Part shown: positions 50,789-59,745 of the stretch, piece by piece
Position numbering within the stretch: the stretch's first letter is position 1
Layout of the letters: every line of letters begins with the position of its first letter
Assembly: GCF_030272695.1 (NCBI RefSeq)
Contig: NZ_JARFYN010000023.1
Span: 1 to 64,000 of the forward strand
DNA: 64,000 bases
From: Martinezella calliandrae
GTDB taxonomy: Bacteria > Pseudomonadota > Alphaproteobacteria > Rhizobiales > Rhizobiaceae
Direction: 5' to 3'
Translations under genes and position numbers: made by a program
The notes under the pieces: generated by a model
Told to the model about the DNA's origin: nothing
The model's database searches: none
Seen by the model: only the letters and a program-made list of their open reading frames with translations

Positions 50789-51004
50789 ATGAGCAACACA
50801 GAAAAACAGCGAGTCGATCTCTATAGCCGCATACCGACAAAATCGTCGAGGATTTGGCGAAAGGCGCGCGGCCCTGGATGAAGCCATGGAACGCGGGTAA
50901 TGCGGCGGGCCGCATTACCCGGCCACGACGTTACAGCGGGCAGCCCTATTCCGGCGTCAACGTGCTGCTTCTCTGGTCGGAGGATGTAGCGCGGGGATAT
51001 ACGA
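50789..51004 (+). pseudogene. ardC: ArdC-like antirestriction protein, N-terminal fragment
   Basis: After CGGAGG the ATG opens MSNTEKQRVDLYSRI; one base is lost near 50832 and the next frame continues DKIVEDLAKGARPWMKPWNA and YSGQPYSGVNVLLLWSEDVA, the N-terminal DNA-binding domain (DUF1738) of ArdC. Family likeness ends near RGYTT at about 51004, where unrelated sequence leads into a recombinase gene. The zinc-metallopeptidase half is missing. It is one of three ardC-related sequences here. Confidence 0.75.
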
Positions 51005-51063
51005 CTCACAGTGTCCTGCTGATGTCGATGCAACAGGACTGACGGAGGCGTTGAACTCCTTCG

Positions 51064-51876
51064 TTGAAGCTGGCTCCCCGGAAGGGGGTCCGGGGGAAGG
51101 TTGAACAACTTGTGGACAATGTAATCGCATCTTCAAGCATCACCATTCAGGAGCGCAGATCAGCGGAGGGCCTTGATGCCCATGTCCCAATAATCCTACG
51201 GGACGGGACGTTATACGATGATCCTGAACTGGACCGCTTTTTCCGCGACCTCCCTGTCAACGGCGTTCGCTCCCTCCATTCTCTTCGTGGCTATGGCTAC
51301 GACGTTCTTGTTTGGACTCGTTTTCTTTCGGAAGCCTGCGCAAAGACGATATGGCAAGCCGACCGGCATGATGTCCTTGCCTATCACCGCATCCGGCGCC
51401 GCGCCGACGCCGGACAACGTATCTCCGCTGCTACCGGGAATCGCGCCGTCGCCTGCGTCGATCGGCTATATCGCTGGGGTGTGCAGGAAGGACTGATTGC
51501 GGAAGTACCCTTCACGCATCGCTCGGTCTGGAGGCAACGGTACGCTGGGCGGCGGGCGCAGATTGCGGCACGGAACGATGCCTATGAACCTGCTGCGCGT
51601 CGAGCGGACGTCAGTTTCGTAACGCTCAACGACTATCGGCGGTTTCGGGATATCGGCCTTGGAGGACTGCTTCCTGACGGCCGCGCGCGCCCCGGCGCCC
51701 GAGATCGCAACAGCATTCGCAATGCGCTGTTCTCCAATCTCCTGGTGACGACGGGTCTTCGGCTAGAAGAAGCGTCATCTCTCTTCACCCCCGATCTCGT
51801 TTTCGCCGATCAGCGTCCGGGCTGTCAGGTCTGGCTGGATTTGCCGGATGCGATCGCCGCTGCTGGAACTTCGTGA
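51064..51876 (+). CDS. Tyrosine recombinase (phage-integrase family), C-terminally truncated
   Basis: The 270-residue frame has an N-terminal SAM-like domain (SLHSLRGYGYDVLVWTRFLS, GNRAVACVDRLYRWGVQEGL) and the start of the catalytic domain with the first arginine in LLVTTGLRLEEASSLFTPD. The later HxxR, H/W and nucleophile tyrosine are absent, because the frame ends at 51876 in GTS. Full-length enzymes of this type are 350-400 residues or longer. It is probably inactive and may have been the integrase that brought in the neighbouring cargo. It lies directly after the ardC break point. Confidence 0.7.
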   Translation: MKLAPRKGVRGKVEQLVDNVIASSSITIQERRSAEGLDAHVPIILRDGTLYDDPELDRFFRDLPVNGVRSLHSLRGYGYDVLVWTRFLSEACAKTIWQADRHDVLAYHRIRRRADAGQRISAATGNRAVACVDRLYRWGVQEGLIAEVPFTHRSVWRQRYAGRRAQIAARNDAYEPAARRADVSFVTLNDYRRFRDIGLGGLLPDGRARPGARDRNSIRNALFSNLLVTTGLRLEEASSLFTPDLVFADQRPGCQVWLDLPDAIAAAGTS

Positions 51877-52369
51877 CGGCATGAGCACGTTCCTGGAAGC
51901 CCGTCATTTCCCTCGGCATCGGCTCGTGATCTCACGACCCTTTGGCCGGCATTGGCCGCCATGCTCGCGAGCCTCGCGCTGACATTGCATGTCGGCGTGC
52001 TCGCCGATTGCTTCTTCGATCCCGGCACGGCCGTCTGCAGGCGACCAGTGGCGAAAACAAGATGCCGCTGACATAGCTTTGCCAGCCGACGCTCTGCCCC
52101 AATGCCTGCATCACCGCCAGGGATCGGCTTGCTTGGGCTCGATCTGCCGAGGAGGCGGAGCTCATGCTGAAGGAGAAGCGACTATCGGAGCTACAGCGCG
52201 TGGCGTTGCGCGAGGATCTGGTGCGGATCGAAGGGGTGCTCAGCAAAATATCATCTTGAGGCAATGATGATTGGATTATCGTTTGGCCATAGGGAATATT
52301 TGACGCAAATCTCGTCTCGACGGCTTTGCCCGTGGACCTGATAGTGCAAGCATTGGATCGAGAGACATA
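51877..52369 (+). other. Integrase downstream debris
   Basis: No intact gene. A short frame at 52164-52259 (MLKEKRLSELQRVALREDLV, then IEGVLSKISS) looks like the end of a plasmid protein whose front is lost. An AT-rich stretch at 52255-52365 precedes the TSUP gene and may contain its promoter. Confidence 0.35.
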
Positions 52370-53098
52370 TTGGGCACCATAGTCACAGCAATTTTGATCG
52401 CGTTGGTTTCGACGATCTATGCCACGGCCGGTCAAGCTGGCGGAACTGCCTTTCTCGCCATCATGGCGTTCATGGGAGTCCAGCCCGCCGAGCTCAGGCC
52501 CACAGCTCTCGCGCTGAATGTCATTGCAGCCGGCTACGCGACCTGGCGCGCCTACAATCACGGCACGGTCGACTGGCGGCTGTTTCGGTGGATCGCCATT
52601 GCATCCCTTCCAGGAGCGTTCGCAGGAGGATTGCTGGTTCTGGAAGACAGCTTGTATTTCACCGTGGCTGGGGTCGTGTTGATCATGGCGGCTGTGTCGA
52701 TGGTTTCCAGGAAGGCCGCAATCACTGGAACCCAAATTCAAGTAAGGCCAGTTCCGGCCGCGGCTGTCGGAGTGGCAACCGGCTTCTTATCTGGCCTGAC
52801 AGGGGTCGGAGGCGGCGTTTTCCTAGCCCCCATTCTCATTGCACTTGCATGGACGTCTCCCAAAGGTGCGGCAAGCCTTTCTCCCCCGTTCATCCTCGTG
52901 AACTCGATCATCGGCTTGGTTGCGGTGCTTTTGGCCCGCCAAAGACTGACGCCATTGGCCGGTCTTTTTGCAGTTCTAGCACTCATTGGCGCGGTCGCAG
53001 GGACGTGGATCGGCCTAAGGTTCATGTCGGAACGCGCAACCAAATGGGTGCTGGCATCTATCTTGCTATTCGTCGGCATCCGATTGCTGCTGCGATGA
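52370..53098 (+). CDS. TSUP (TauE/SafE) family transporter
   Basis: The 242-residue protein has about eight membrane helices and two repeated glycine/alanine-rich halves, with the TSUP hallmarks AGQAGGTAFLAIMAFMGV near 20 and GFLSGLTGVGGGVFLAPILI near 140. Members move sulfite, sulfoacetate or related anions across the inner membrane. The start is TTG at 52370 with GAGAG upstream. It stands alone between remnants of an integrase and an intact ardC, and so is probably cargo. A link to the sulfonate operon at 8-12.5 kb is tempting but unproven. Confidence 0.82.
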   Translation: MGTIVTAILIALVSTIYATAGQAGGTAFLAIMAFMGVQPAELRPTALALNVIAAGYATWRAYNHGTVDWRLFRWIAIASLPGAFAGGLLVLEDSLYFTVAGVVLIMAAVSMVSRKAAITGTQIQVRPVPAAAVGVATGFLSGLTGVGGGVFLAPILIALAWTSPKGAASLSPPFILVNSIIGLVAVLLARQRLTPLAGLFAVLALIGAVAGTWIGLRFMSERATKWVLASILLFVGIRLLLR

Positions 53099-53489
53099 TC
53101 CTGACGGATTGGTCCGGCTCTCAACCCTCCTCGATATATCCAAGCCTCTAAGCCGGCTGATGGGGCTGAGGCGCAGGGCTTTGCCTTGCCGCCCGCAGCC
53201 GGCCCGGCGTGGTCGGAGCGCGCGATGCCCGGCGCACGCGCGCAACGGCTGATCGCCGTCCTCCGCTTACGCTTCGGCTCTGCGAGTGCGCGACTGCACC
53301 TGAGGTATCGCAATCCGCTGCTCCGACGCCGGGACAGGCCCCGGCGGAGAAGGAGCAATGACTATGACAAGACAAAAAATCAGAAACAGCCGCCCGAGCG
53401 GGCGCCTGGAGAGGAAGAGGAGGGCCGGAGTCGGGCGGTCGGTTGAAGGGGCGAGAGAGGCTCGCGCCGCCGGCCGCGGAGATTCCCCA

Positions 53490-54392
53490 ATGTCCAGGTC
53501 TTCCACTTCGGCCAAGCGTGCCGATGTCTATTCGCGCGTCACGGCCGAGATCATTGCCGCGATCGAGCAAGGTGCCGGCGAATGGCGTGCACCTTGGTTC
53601 CACAACGGCACGGGCGTCGCGCGTCCGACCAACGTTTCATCCGGCAAGCGATACCGCGGCATCAATACGCTGGCCCTCTGGACCGCAGGCTTCGCAGCCG
53701 GATATGGCGATGGCCTCTGGGGCACCTACAAGCAATGGCAGGATGTCGGCGCGCAGGTCCGTGAAGGGGAACAATCCACCACAGTCGTTTTGTGGAGGGA
53801 GATTCAGGTTTCCCGGCAGGCCGACAATGAAGACGATGATGACGAGTATCGGCGGATGTTCGCCCGCGCATTTTCCGTCTTCAACATCGCGCAGGCTGAC
53901 GGCTACGAGCGGCCGGATACGACCGTGCTGTCCGAGGCTGAGCGTCTCGCCCATGCGGAAGCGTTCATCGCGAACTTGGACGTCAAGTCTGAGTTCGGCG
54001 GGTCGGAAGCCTATTACCGCCCGTCGGCCGACACCGTGTTCATGCCGCCGTTCACTTCATTCCGCGACGCCGCGTCATTCTACGGTGTCTGGCTGCACGA
54101 GACCGGCCATGCCAGTGGTGCAAAGCACAGGCTCGACCGCGATCTTTCCGGGCGCTTCGGATCAGCGGCCTATGCCGCCGAAGAATGCTGCGTGGAAATT
54201 CTCAGCGGGCTCGTCCTGGCTGATCTCGGCATCGCTCACCATCCACGGCCCGATCATGCTGCCTATGTCGCCTCGTGGCTCAAAGTCCTGAAGGACGATC
54301 CCAGGGCCATCTTCACCGCAGCGAGCAAGGCGCAGCAGGCGGCCGACTGGATGCACGCCCAGCAGCCCCAGACAGAGGAGATGGCGGCATGA
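53490..54392 (+). CDS. ardC: ArdC-like antirestriction protein with zincin domain
   Basis: The 300-residue protein has an N-terminal ssDNA-binding DUF1738 domain (ADVYSRVTAEIIAAIEQGAG, YRGINTLALWTAGFAAGYGD) and a C-terminal metallopeptidase-like domain with the zinc motif HETGH in WLHETGHASGAKHRLDRDL and a downstream EE pair (AAEECCVEI). ArdC proteins shield incoming single-stranded plasmid DNA from host restriction. The ATG at 53490 is chosen because the 44 upstream codons are not family-like. Its stop overlaps the ATG of a broken tail copy. This is the only intact ardC in the window. Confidence 0.85.
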   Translation: MSRSSTSAKRADVYSRVTAEIIAAIEQGAGEWRAPWFHNGTGVARPTNVSSGKRYRGINTLALWTAGFAAGYGDGLWGTYKQWQDVGAQVREGEQSTTVVLWREIQVSRQADNEDDDDEYRRMFARAFSVFNIAQADGYERPDTTVLSEAERLAHAEAFIANLDVKSEFGGSEAYYRPSADTVFMPPFTSFRDAASFYGVWLHETGHASGAKHRLDRDLSGRFGSAAYAAEECCVEILSGLVLADLGIAHHPRPDHAAYVASWLKVLKDDPRAIFTAASKAQQAADWMHAQQPQTEEMAA

Positions 54393-54664
54393 TCAGCACC
54401 GTCTTCACTGCGGAAAAATTTCAGGTTGGGGCTGGACTGTCAGGATATATTGCCGAACTGGGCAGTTGCTTCCTTTGCGCCGATCTCGGCATTGCTCTCG
54501 AGCTCAAACCCTGCCCTAATCACGCCTCTTACCTTAGCTTCTGACTTAAGGTCCTGGCCAACGACAGAAGGGCGATATTCCGGGCAGCGGCACATGCGCA
54601 GCGGGCTGTAACTTTCCTGCATTCCCTGCAGCCCGAAAACGCTGGCGAGCCGCTAGCTGCGTGA
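54389..54664 (+). pseudogene. ardC: ArdC C-terminal duplicate with nonsense mutation
   Basis: The frame runs IAELGSCFLCADLGIALELK, NHASYLSF, then a TGA where homologues have Trp, then LKVLANDRRAIFRAAAHAQR to the end GEPLAA. This parallels LVLADLGIAHHPRPDHAAYV and WLKVLKDDPRAIFTAASKAQ of the intact gene just upstream but is too diverged to be a recent duplication. Only the last quarter of the gene is present. It begins ATGA-coupled to the intact ardC. Confidence 0.7.
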
Positions 54665-54670
54665 GGCTCT

Positions 54671-54847
54671 TCAGGGTCGGTCGCTGGTCTCGCGAGCGCC
54701 CGGCAACTTTTCCTGCTTCATCGCAGTGAGCGCGTCAGGCTCAGCCGCGAGGTCCAGTTTGCCCTAGATCGAGGTTTTCCGGTCGATCGGCTTGAGCTTC
54801 CGGGGCGGCTTGATCTCGACGAAAAAGGGCTTTGTCTGCTGAGGCAT
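54671..54847 (-). pseudogene. Small basic plasmid protein with a nonsense mutation
   Basis: An ATG at 54847 with TGGAGGATCT before it opens MPQQTKPFFVEIKPPRKLKP followed by IDRKTSI, TAG, then GKLDLAAEPDALTAMKQEKL to a TGA at 54671. The stop replaces what is probably a tryptophan (TGG). The intact protein would have 58 residues. The good ribosome site and continuing frame make a former gene likely; the family has no name that I recognise. Confidence 0.5.
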
Positions 54848-55296
54848 AGATCCTCCAGGCGACGAACCGCAAGGCGCGAGGACAGCGCGAAGAATGGGCA
54901 ACGCAACGCCCCGTGGTTAGCTGTTCTACGGCGTTCTTTGGTTCGACATGCGGGCATGGCAAACGGACCAAATGTCGCGGGGTTCGGGCGGGCAATCGGG
55001 GATGAGCTGCCATTGCCATATTCCTCGGACCTCTGCGGCAGGCCACGTCCTTCGCGGGCTCGATGTGGCATGTCTGATCGAAGAACGGCTGCGCCTCGAT
55101 CGTCTTCCCGCAACGGCCTTCCAAAACTTTCTTCCCCTGAGCGCTATGCGCTCATTCCTCGCGGAACAACAAAGTTTCTCCTGGCCGCCCTCCACCTCGT
55201 TCCGGCCCTCCGGGTGCGGACAGATCGTCCCCGATCCTTGTGACAGCCATCGAGGCCGCGATGGGCGCGGCCCGAAACAGCGAAAGGAATACGACA
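54848..55296. other. Spacer upstream of the DUF736 gene
   Basis: No supported gene in about 450 bases. Frames on both strands are GC-driven shadows. The promoter of the DUF736 gene is expected here. Confidence 0.35.
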
Positions 55297-55608
55297 ATGG
55301 CAACCATCGGCACCTTTACCACTTCCGAATCCGGCTTCAACGGCTCGATCCGCACCCTCGCCCTCAACGTCAAGGCCCGCATCGCCCGGATCGAGAACCC
55401 CTCCGACAAGGGCCCGCACTTCCGCATCTACGCGGGCAATGTCGAGCTCGGCGCCGCCTGGCAGAAGCGCTCCGAGCAGACGGATCGCGACTACCTCTCG
55501 GTCAAGCTCGACGACCCGAGCTTCCCCGCCCCGATCTACGCAACGCTCACCGAGGTCGACGGCGAGGACGGCTACCAGCTGATCTGGTCCCGCCCCAACC
55601 GCGACTGA
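55297..55608 (+). CDS. DUF736 family protein
   Basis: The 103-residue protein has the DUF736 pattern: ATIGTFTTSESGFNGSIRTL, KARIARIENPSDKGPHFRIY, GAAWQKRSEQTDRDYLSVKL, and DPSFPAPIYATLTE. The family is abundant on rhizobial plasmids and integrative elements; function is unknown. The ATG follows GAAAGGAATACGAC. It is the best-conserved kind of marker gene for this plasmid block. Confidence 0.88.
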   Translation: MATIGTFTTSESGFNGSIRTLALNVKARIARIENPSDKGPHFRIYAGNVELGAAWQKRSEQTDRDYLSVKLDDPSFPAPIYATLTEVDGEDGYQLIWSRPNRD

Positions 55609-55659
55609 GATCCGGAAAGGCCCCGCCGCCGAGGCGGGGCCAACCGTCGACAGAGACAC

Positions 55660-55695
55660 GCCGGCGACAGGCATCGAGCCTGCCGTCGGCTTTTT
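55660..55695 (+). terminator. Rho-independent terminator after the DUF736 gene
   Basis: A 13-bp stem with one mismatch and one G-T pair (arms beginning GCCGGCGACAGGC and GCCTGCCGTCGGC, loop ATCGA) is followed by five T residues. Another perfect hairpin without a T-run (GGCCCCGCC / GGCGGGGCC) lies just before it at about 55619-55641. Confidence 0.75.
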
Positions 55696-55911
55696 CGGTG
55701 GAATACGGAACCGGAATATTGTTTGCGCAAATGCCGCTATAGGGCCGATAGGATATCCGGCCTCAACGATGCGCGGTTACCCCCAATTTTGGTCACCCTT
55801 CGTTGCACTACGTCCGGCAAAAATCGGCTCCGCCGGTCGCGTCCCGCGATCCCTGACCCTGACTTCGGGTGCACGTGGTCCCATCGACGTCATCAAAAGG
55901 AGACGATCAAC

Positions 55912-56085
55912 ATGACCACTATCGATCAGATCAACGAGCTGCGTGCTGAGCTTCGCAGCTGCCTCTTCGCCCCGGAAGAACGCGCCGCGGCAGAAGCCGA
56001 ACTGGCTGTCCTTGTTGCACAGGCTCGGGCCGAAGAAGAGCAGTTTGAACGTGACATCAAAACATTTCTAGCCGACCTCGAGTGA
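55912..56085 (+). CDS. Small helical plasmid protein
   Basis: A 57-residue protein (TTIDQINELRAELRSCLFAP, AAEAELAVLVAQARAEEEQF, ERDIKTFLADLE), predicted to be a helical hairpin or coiled coil, starts at the ATG after AAAAGGAGACGATCAAC. Small frames of this type recur next to DUF736 genes. The role is unknown. Confidence 0.6.
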   Translation: MTTIDQINELRAELRSCLFAPEERAAAEAELAVLVAQARAEEEQFERDIKTFLADLE

Positions 56086-56572
56086 GGTCAGTATCTGAGG
56101 GAGGGACATTACCTCCCTCTATGAAGCTTCGGTGGATATCCACGGTTACCCGGCAGGACGTCTGTCTTCGCCTGCGGTTTCGAGTGATCCTCTTGATGTC
56201 GGGATTCGAGAATCAGCCAGGGCTCCGATGGAGAGGCACCACATCAAGCTCACGGGGGGAGGAAGCCGGGCTCCTGTCGAAGATCGATCTGCGCTCGCAT
56301 CATCAGAACCATGACGAAGGGCGCGCGGCATAGCCCGGCTACCGCGTCACCGAGGTCAAGTCCGGTCAATTCTCCGCCTTCGATTGCGGCGCCAATCCTG
56401 AAGCCTGATCTGAGATCTTCATTTGAGGCGGCTCTTTTGGGTTGTTCCACGCGCCGGTTCGCCCGCTCGACTGGCCTCCGGCTGTCAGGGATTTCACCCT
56501 CGCCCACTCCTGCTCTGCTCCGAAAAATTGGAGAAGCTCGCGATCAAGATGCCCTCTTGGTCGAGTCCTTTG
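56086..56572. other. Spacer without a clear gene
   Basis: About 490 bases with only unsupported frames. A short run ending at 56409 (YRVTEVKSGQFSAFDCGANP) might be the end of a lost gene. Confidence 0.3.
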
Positions 56573-56830
56573 TTAAGTCGGCGTCGAAGGACGCGGTCGA
56601 TAACCGCGTTTTCGCTTCTGACGGAGCAGGTCGAGAAACAGCTGGACCGCTTCGTTCTCCCGGCCGAAATGATGCACCATCATCTGTCCCTTCGAGCCGA
56701 TCCGACCCCACCTGCGCAACAGGCAGATGTCTCCGAACAAGTTCGGTTCGATGGACATCGCATAATAACGCGCCATGTTTCTCGTGGCGTCCAAGCGTTC
56801 GACATACAGGTTATAGGGTTGCGATATCAT
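56573..56830 (-). CDS. WGR-domain protein
   Basis: The 85-residue protein is essentially one WGR domain: NLYVERLDATRNMARYYAMS, NLFGDICLLRRWGRIGSKGQ, and VQLFLDLLRQKRKRGY. WGR domains bind nucleic acid and are often part of larger proteins, but stand-alone versions are common on rhizobial plasmids near traG. A start at 56872 is also possible; 56830 is preferred because the family begins there. Neither has a strong ribosome site. Confidence 0.7.
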   Translation of the reverse strand: MISQPYNLYVERLDATRNMARYYAMSIEPNLFGDICLLRRWGRIGSKGQMMVHHFGRENEAVQLFLDLLRQKRKRGYRPRPSTPT

Positions 56831-57050
56831 GAGATCAGGATCGCTGATCCCGGTACCCACGTCCAACGACACTTATGAATCGGTCGGCAGGGATCGATTC
56901 ACATCGGTGATGATATGCGAGACATCGGGCATGGAGGGGATGCCTTCGGCACATGCTTGCCCGCTGCGCTCACGAAGCCCACACGACCTCCGCCCATCCC
57001 GGCTAAAATGATCCTCGCGGCGGAATCCTTTGCTCAAATAGGCGGTGTGT

Positions 57051-57233
57051 TCATTCCCTATTCGTGGCGCCCCCCGGCTTAAACTCGGCTTCGAGCTTGT
57101 CATTTCGCAGGCGCAGCTGGCGAACGCGCTCCCTTATCAAATCCTCGTAGGCATTAATCACGTCAATGCACTGGAATAGGAGGACTGCAATGCATGCGAT
57201 CGCCAGAGCGCCAAAGAGCAAAACAAATTCCAT
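57051..57233 (-). CDS. Small membrane protein downstream of traG
   Basis: The 60-residue protein has one N-terminal membrane helix (FVLLFGALAIACIAVLLFQC) followed by a charged helix (DLIRERVRQLRLRNDKLEAE). It lies 84 bases after the traG stop in the same direction and may be the last gene of the traCDG transcript. The start could also be at 57284. No family is recognised. Confidence 0.5.
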   Translation of the reverse strand: MEFVLLFGALAIACIAVLLFQCIDVINAYEDLIRERVRQLRLRNDKLEAEFKPGGATNRE

Positions 57234-57316
57234 CTCGGTTACCTCGTGTATCTCTATCCATTGTCCTTCGAAGTAATTTCCCATCGGATCAAGGCGGGTG
57301 GCAGCCGATGCTGCGA

Positions 57317-59236
57317 TCACAAGGTCATCGACTTCCGCCCCGGCTGAAACGACTTCCCATTGATGCAGTCCTTCATGTCGCGGCGGCGAAACCAAATCGC
57401 ACGTCCACACCGAAGTGCGGGGTTTCCTGCTGTGAAGACGATTTGCTCGTCCGCGCGCATGCGCAACACTTCATGCGGCTGGATCAGCGGGCGTGCGGCG
57501 AGTTGTTTCGATTGCGTTCGCGACGATCCCCTGGATTGGAAACTGCGACTGACCTGATCTATCTCGACCGTCGTCATGCCGGAGCGGCGGGAGATGTAAT
57601 CGGCGGTTTCAGGATCATTGATCGCGGCAAAGGATATCCAGCTTGCGCTTTCGAACCATTTGCTTGTCGCGTCCCGTCCACCATAAGTCTCGCGCATCTG
57701 TCCGATCGACTGGTAGATCATGGTCAGAGTGATCCCATACTTGCGGCCGGCGTCACGCGCCGTCTCGAGGATACGCATATAGCCGAGGCGCGCCACCTCA
57801 TCGAGAAGGAAGAGCGTCCTGCCCTGTATCTCGCCGTTCAGGTTGCACATCGCGTTCAGAAACGACCCGATGATGACACGCGCCAGACCTGAATGCATCT
57901 CAAGCGTCTTGAGGTCGATGTTGATGAAGACGTCCGTCTTTCCTCCGGCGAGATCGCCCGTCGTGAAGGTCGTTCCCGAGACTAGGGCGGCGTAGTTCGG
58001 GTAGGACAGCCAGTGCGTTTCCTTCACAGCATTGGCGTAAACGCCGGAGAAAGTTTCCGGCGTCATATTGACGAAGGCCGCCACATTTTCCTTGACGAAA
58101 TCCGACTCCGAATTGTCGTAGATCGATTGCAAACGTTCACGCAACTTGGGCTCCGGCTCTGAGAGATTCTTGCGCACCTGACGGAGGGTCTGGTCGTTTT
58201 CAATCGTGTGGCCGGAGAGGCAAACGTCGGCGATGAGCGCCGTCAGCAATTGCAAGGCCGAGGCACGGAAGAAGTCGTCGCGGAGACCACGCGCGCCGCT
58301 GTCGCTCACAACCCACGATGCAACGGACGCGATGTCCTCCTCTTTCGTTCCGCCGAAACGGCCGATCCAGTCGAGAGCGTTGAAGCCGATCTCCGGGTGT
58401 TTCGGATCGAGGACGAAGACGTCGCGGTTGCCGCCTCGGTGTTTCGACGCCATCGGCGCCACCTCGTTCGACGGATCGAGGATGATGAGTGCGCCACCCC
58501 ATTTAAGCGCTGTCGGGATCGTGACCGACGTCGTCTTAAAGCCGCCGGAGCCGGCAAAGACTATGCCGTGCGACGAGCCGAATGAGCCGTCGAAGCAAAG
58601 GAGCGGCGAGGTGCCGCCTGCGCCCCACGTCTCGGCGCGGTCGGCTCGAAACGATTGTGCGGCGACGCTGTCCGTGTCGACGCGGTAGCGTTCGCCGATG
58701 ACGATGCCGCCATCCGCGGGAAACAGCTGTTCGGCTTGCGACAGTTTCATCCAATCGGCCTCGCCGTGCAGAGCCCGCTTGCCATAGATGCGTTTCGGCT
58801 CGGCCTTGGCGAAGGCGGCGTTGCCGGCGATCACCACCCGCATGCCGAACAACGCCGACATCAGCACGACTGCCGCCCCGATCGCCGTCGCGGGATCGAG
58901 GTAATTGAAGAGGAACTTGCCGGCCGGAACCTGTTCCCGAAACGCAGAGAGCCTCATTGCCTCGCGTAGGACCGCAACGAGGACCGTCGCTATCGCTCCG
59001 GCGACGACGCCCCATCCTGCTGTCCTGATCCGCACGGACCCGGCGCTCGCAAACAGGAGGACGATGCCTTCGAAGGACGCGACGATATAGGGCAAAGCGA
59101 TGCCAACGCGGCCTAGTATCTGCCGTGCGGTATCCGTCTTGCCGAAAGCGGAAAGCCATTGTTCGATCCCGGTCATGCCGATCGCCGTGGAGATCATCAA
59201 TGCGCAGGGTACAACGAACAACAGGATTCTAGTCAT
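57317..59236 (-). CDS. traG: TraG, VirD4-type coupling ATPase
   Basis: The 639-residue protein has N-terminal membrane helices (residues about 1-28, 48-68 and 120-140) and a cytoplasmic TraD/VirD4 ATPase: Walker A GSGGFKTT near 228 and Walker B FLLDEVARLGYM near 478. It would form the hexameric pump that hands the relaxase-bound strand from the relaxosome to the mating-pair channel. The ATG at 59236 overlaps the traD stop by eight bases. It is of normal length and looks intact. Confidence 0.93.
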   Translation of the reverse strand: MTRILLFVVPCALMISTAIGMTGIEQWLSAFGKTDTARQILGRVGIALPYIVASFEGIVLLFASAGSVRIRTAGWGVVAGAIATVLVAVLREAMRLSAFREQVPAGKFLFNYLDPATAIGAAVVLMSALFGMRVVIAGNAAFAKAEPKRIYGKRALHGEADWMKLSQAEQLFPADGGIVIGERYRVDTDSVAAQSFRADRAETWGAGGTSPLLCFDGSFGSSHGIVFAGSGGFKTTSVTIPTALKWGGALIILDPSNEVAPMASKHRGGNRDVFVLDPKHPEIGFNALDWIGRFGGTKEEDIASVASWVVSDSGARGLRDDFFRASALQLLTALIADVCLSGHTIENDQTLRQVRKNLSEPEPKLRERLQSIYDNSESDFVKENVAAFVNMTPETFSGVYANAVKETHWLSYPNYAALVSGTTFTTGDLAGGKTDVFINIDLKTLEMHSGLARVIIGSFLNAMCNLNGEIQGRTLFLLDEVARLGYMRILETARDAGRKYGITLTMIYQSIGQMRETYGGRDATSKWFESASWISFAAINDPETADYISRRSGMTTVEIDQVSRSFQSRGSSRTQSKQLAARPLIQPHEVLRMRADEQIVFTAGNPALRCGRAIWFRRRDMKDCINGKSFQPGRKSMTL

Positions 59237-59444
59237 CAATCTCTCCGAACGCCTCAGCACCAATTATGGTGAGCCGTGAGCGCTCTTGCTCGTCTCCCTT
59301 CAGCCGCCCGGCGGCATCGATGAGGAGCCCGAGCAGCAGAGCCCGCTTCTCGTAGCGCAGCCCCGCCTTCACGATCAGGCCGCCGAGCTCGATCTTTTCG
59401 CGCGTGTCCTTCTTGCGGGCGTCGGAAGTGGTGATTCTTCGCAT
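59229..59444 (-). CDS. traD: TraD conjugation accessory protein
   Basis: A 71-residue protein (KKDTREKIELGGLIVKAGLR, LLLGLLIDAAGRL, RLTIIGAEAFGEIDD) of the Ti-plasmid TraD type, always between traC and traG. It has no enzyme motif and is thought to help the relaxosome or coupling protein. It starts four bases after the traC stop and its stop overlaps the traG start, so the three are one operon. Confidence 0.9.
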   Translation of the reverse strand: MRRITTSDARKKDTREKIELGGLIVKAGLRYEKRALLLGLLIDAAGRLKGDEQERSRLTIIGAEAFGEIDD

Positions 59445-59448
59445 CCGC

Positions 59449-59745
59449 TCAAGCCTCGCCAGTGCCGCTTTGAGCCGCCCCAGACGGCTTTTGCGCGAGG
59501 GGCGTGCTGCTCTCGCCGGCGCCAGGTGCTCTTTTCCCTCCGGTCGAACCCGTCTTTCCTCCGCGAAAGCGTTTCGCCAGATCCTCGAACGCGGCCTGCA
59601 GTTCCCCCTCCTCGATTACGATCTCGCCGAGTCCGGCCTTGAGCGCGATCCGGCCGATGCGCTCGGCCTCGCGGGTCTCAGCGAGCTTGAGCTGCTCCTG
59701 GAGCTTGGCGATTTCGCCACGAATTTTCGAGGATGGTTTCTTCAT
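59449..59745 (-). CDS. traC: TraC relaxosome accessory protein
   Basis: The 98-residue protein (SKIRGEIAKLQEQLKLAETR, EAERIGRIALKAGLGEIVIE, LQAAFEDLAKRFRG) is the Ti/pSym TraC type, a small helical protein that binds near oriT and helps TraA. The ATG at 59745 with AGGAGACGTCAGGAC is chosen over a longer frame through the oriT region. The C-terminal 25 residues are flexible. It is the first gene of traCDG, divergent from traAFB. Confidence 0.88.
   Translation of the reverse strand: MKKPSSKIRGEIAKLQEQLKLAETREAERIGRIALKAGLGEIVIEEGELQAAFEDLAKRFRGGKTGSTGGKRAPGAGESSTPLAQKPSGAAQSGTGEA

Noticed and set aside
49475..50887. Minus-strand 470-residue open frame
   Set aside because: It is antisense to a supported plasmid gene at 49961-50548, spans two terminators and an ardC fragment, and is very arginine-rich; a GC-driven chance frame.
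55619..55641. Perfect GGCCCCGCC / GGCGGGGCC hairpin as terminator
   Set aside because: No T-run follows on either strand; the hairpin 20 bases further with TTTTT is the better terminator.
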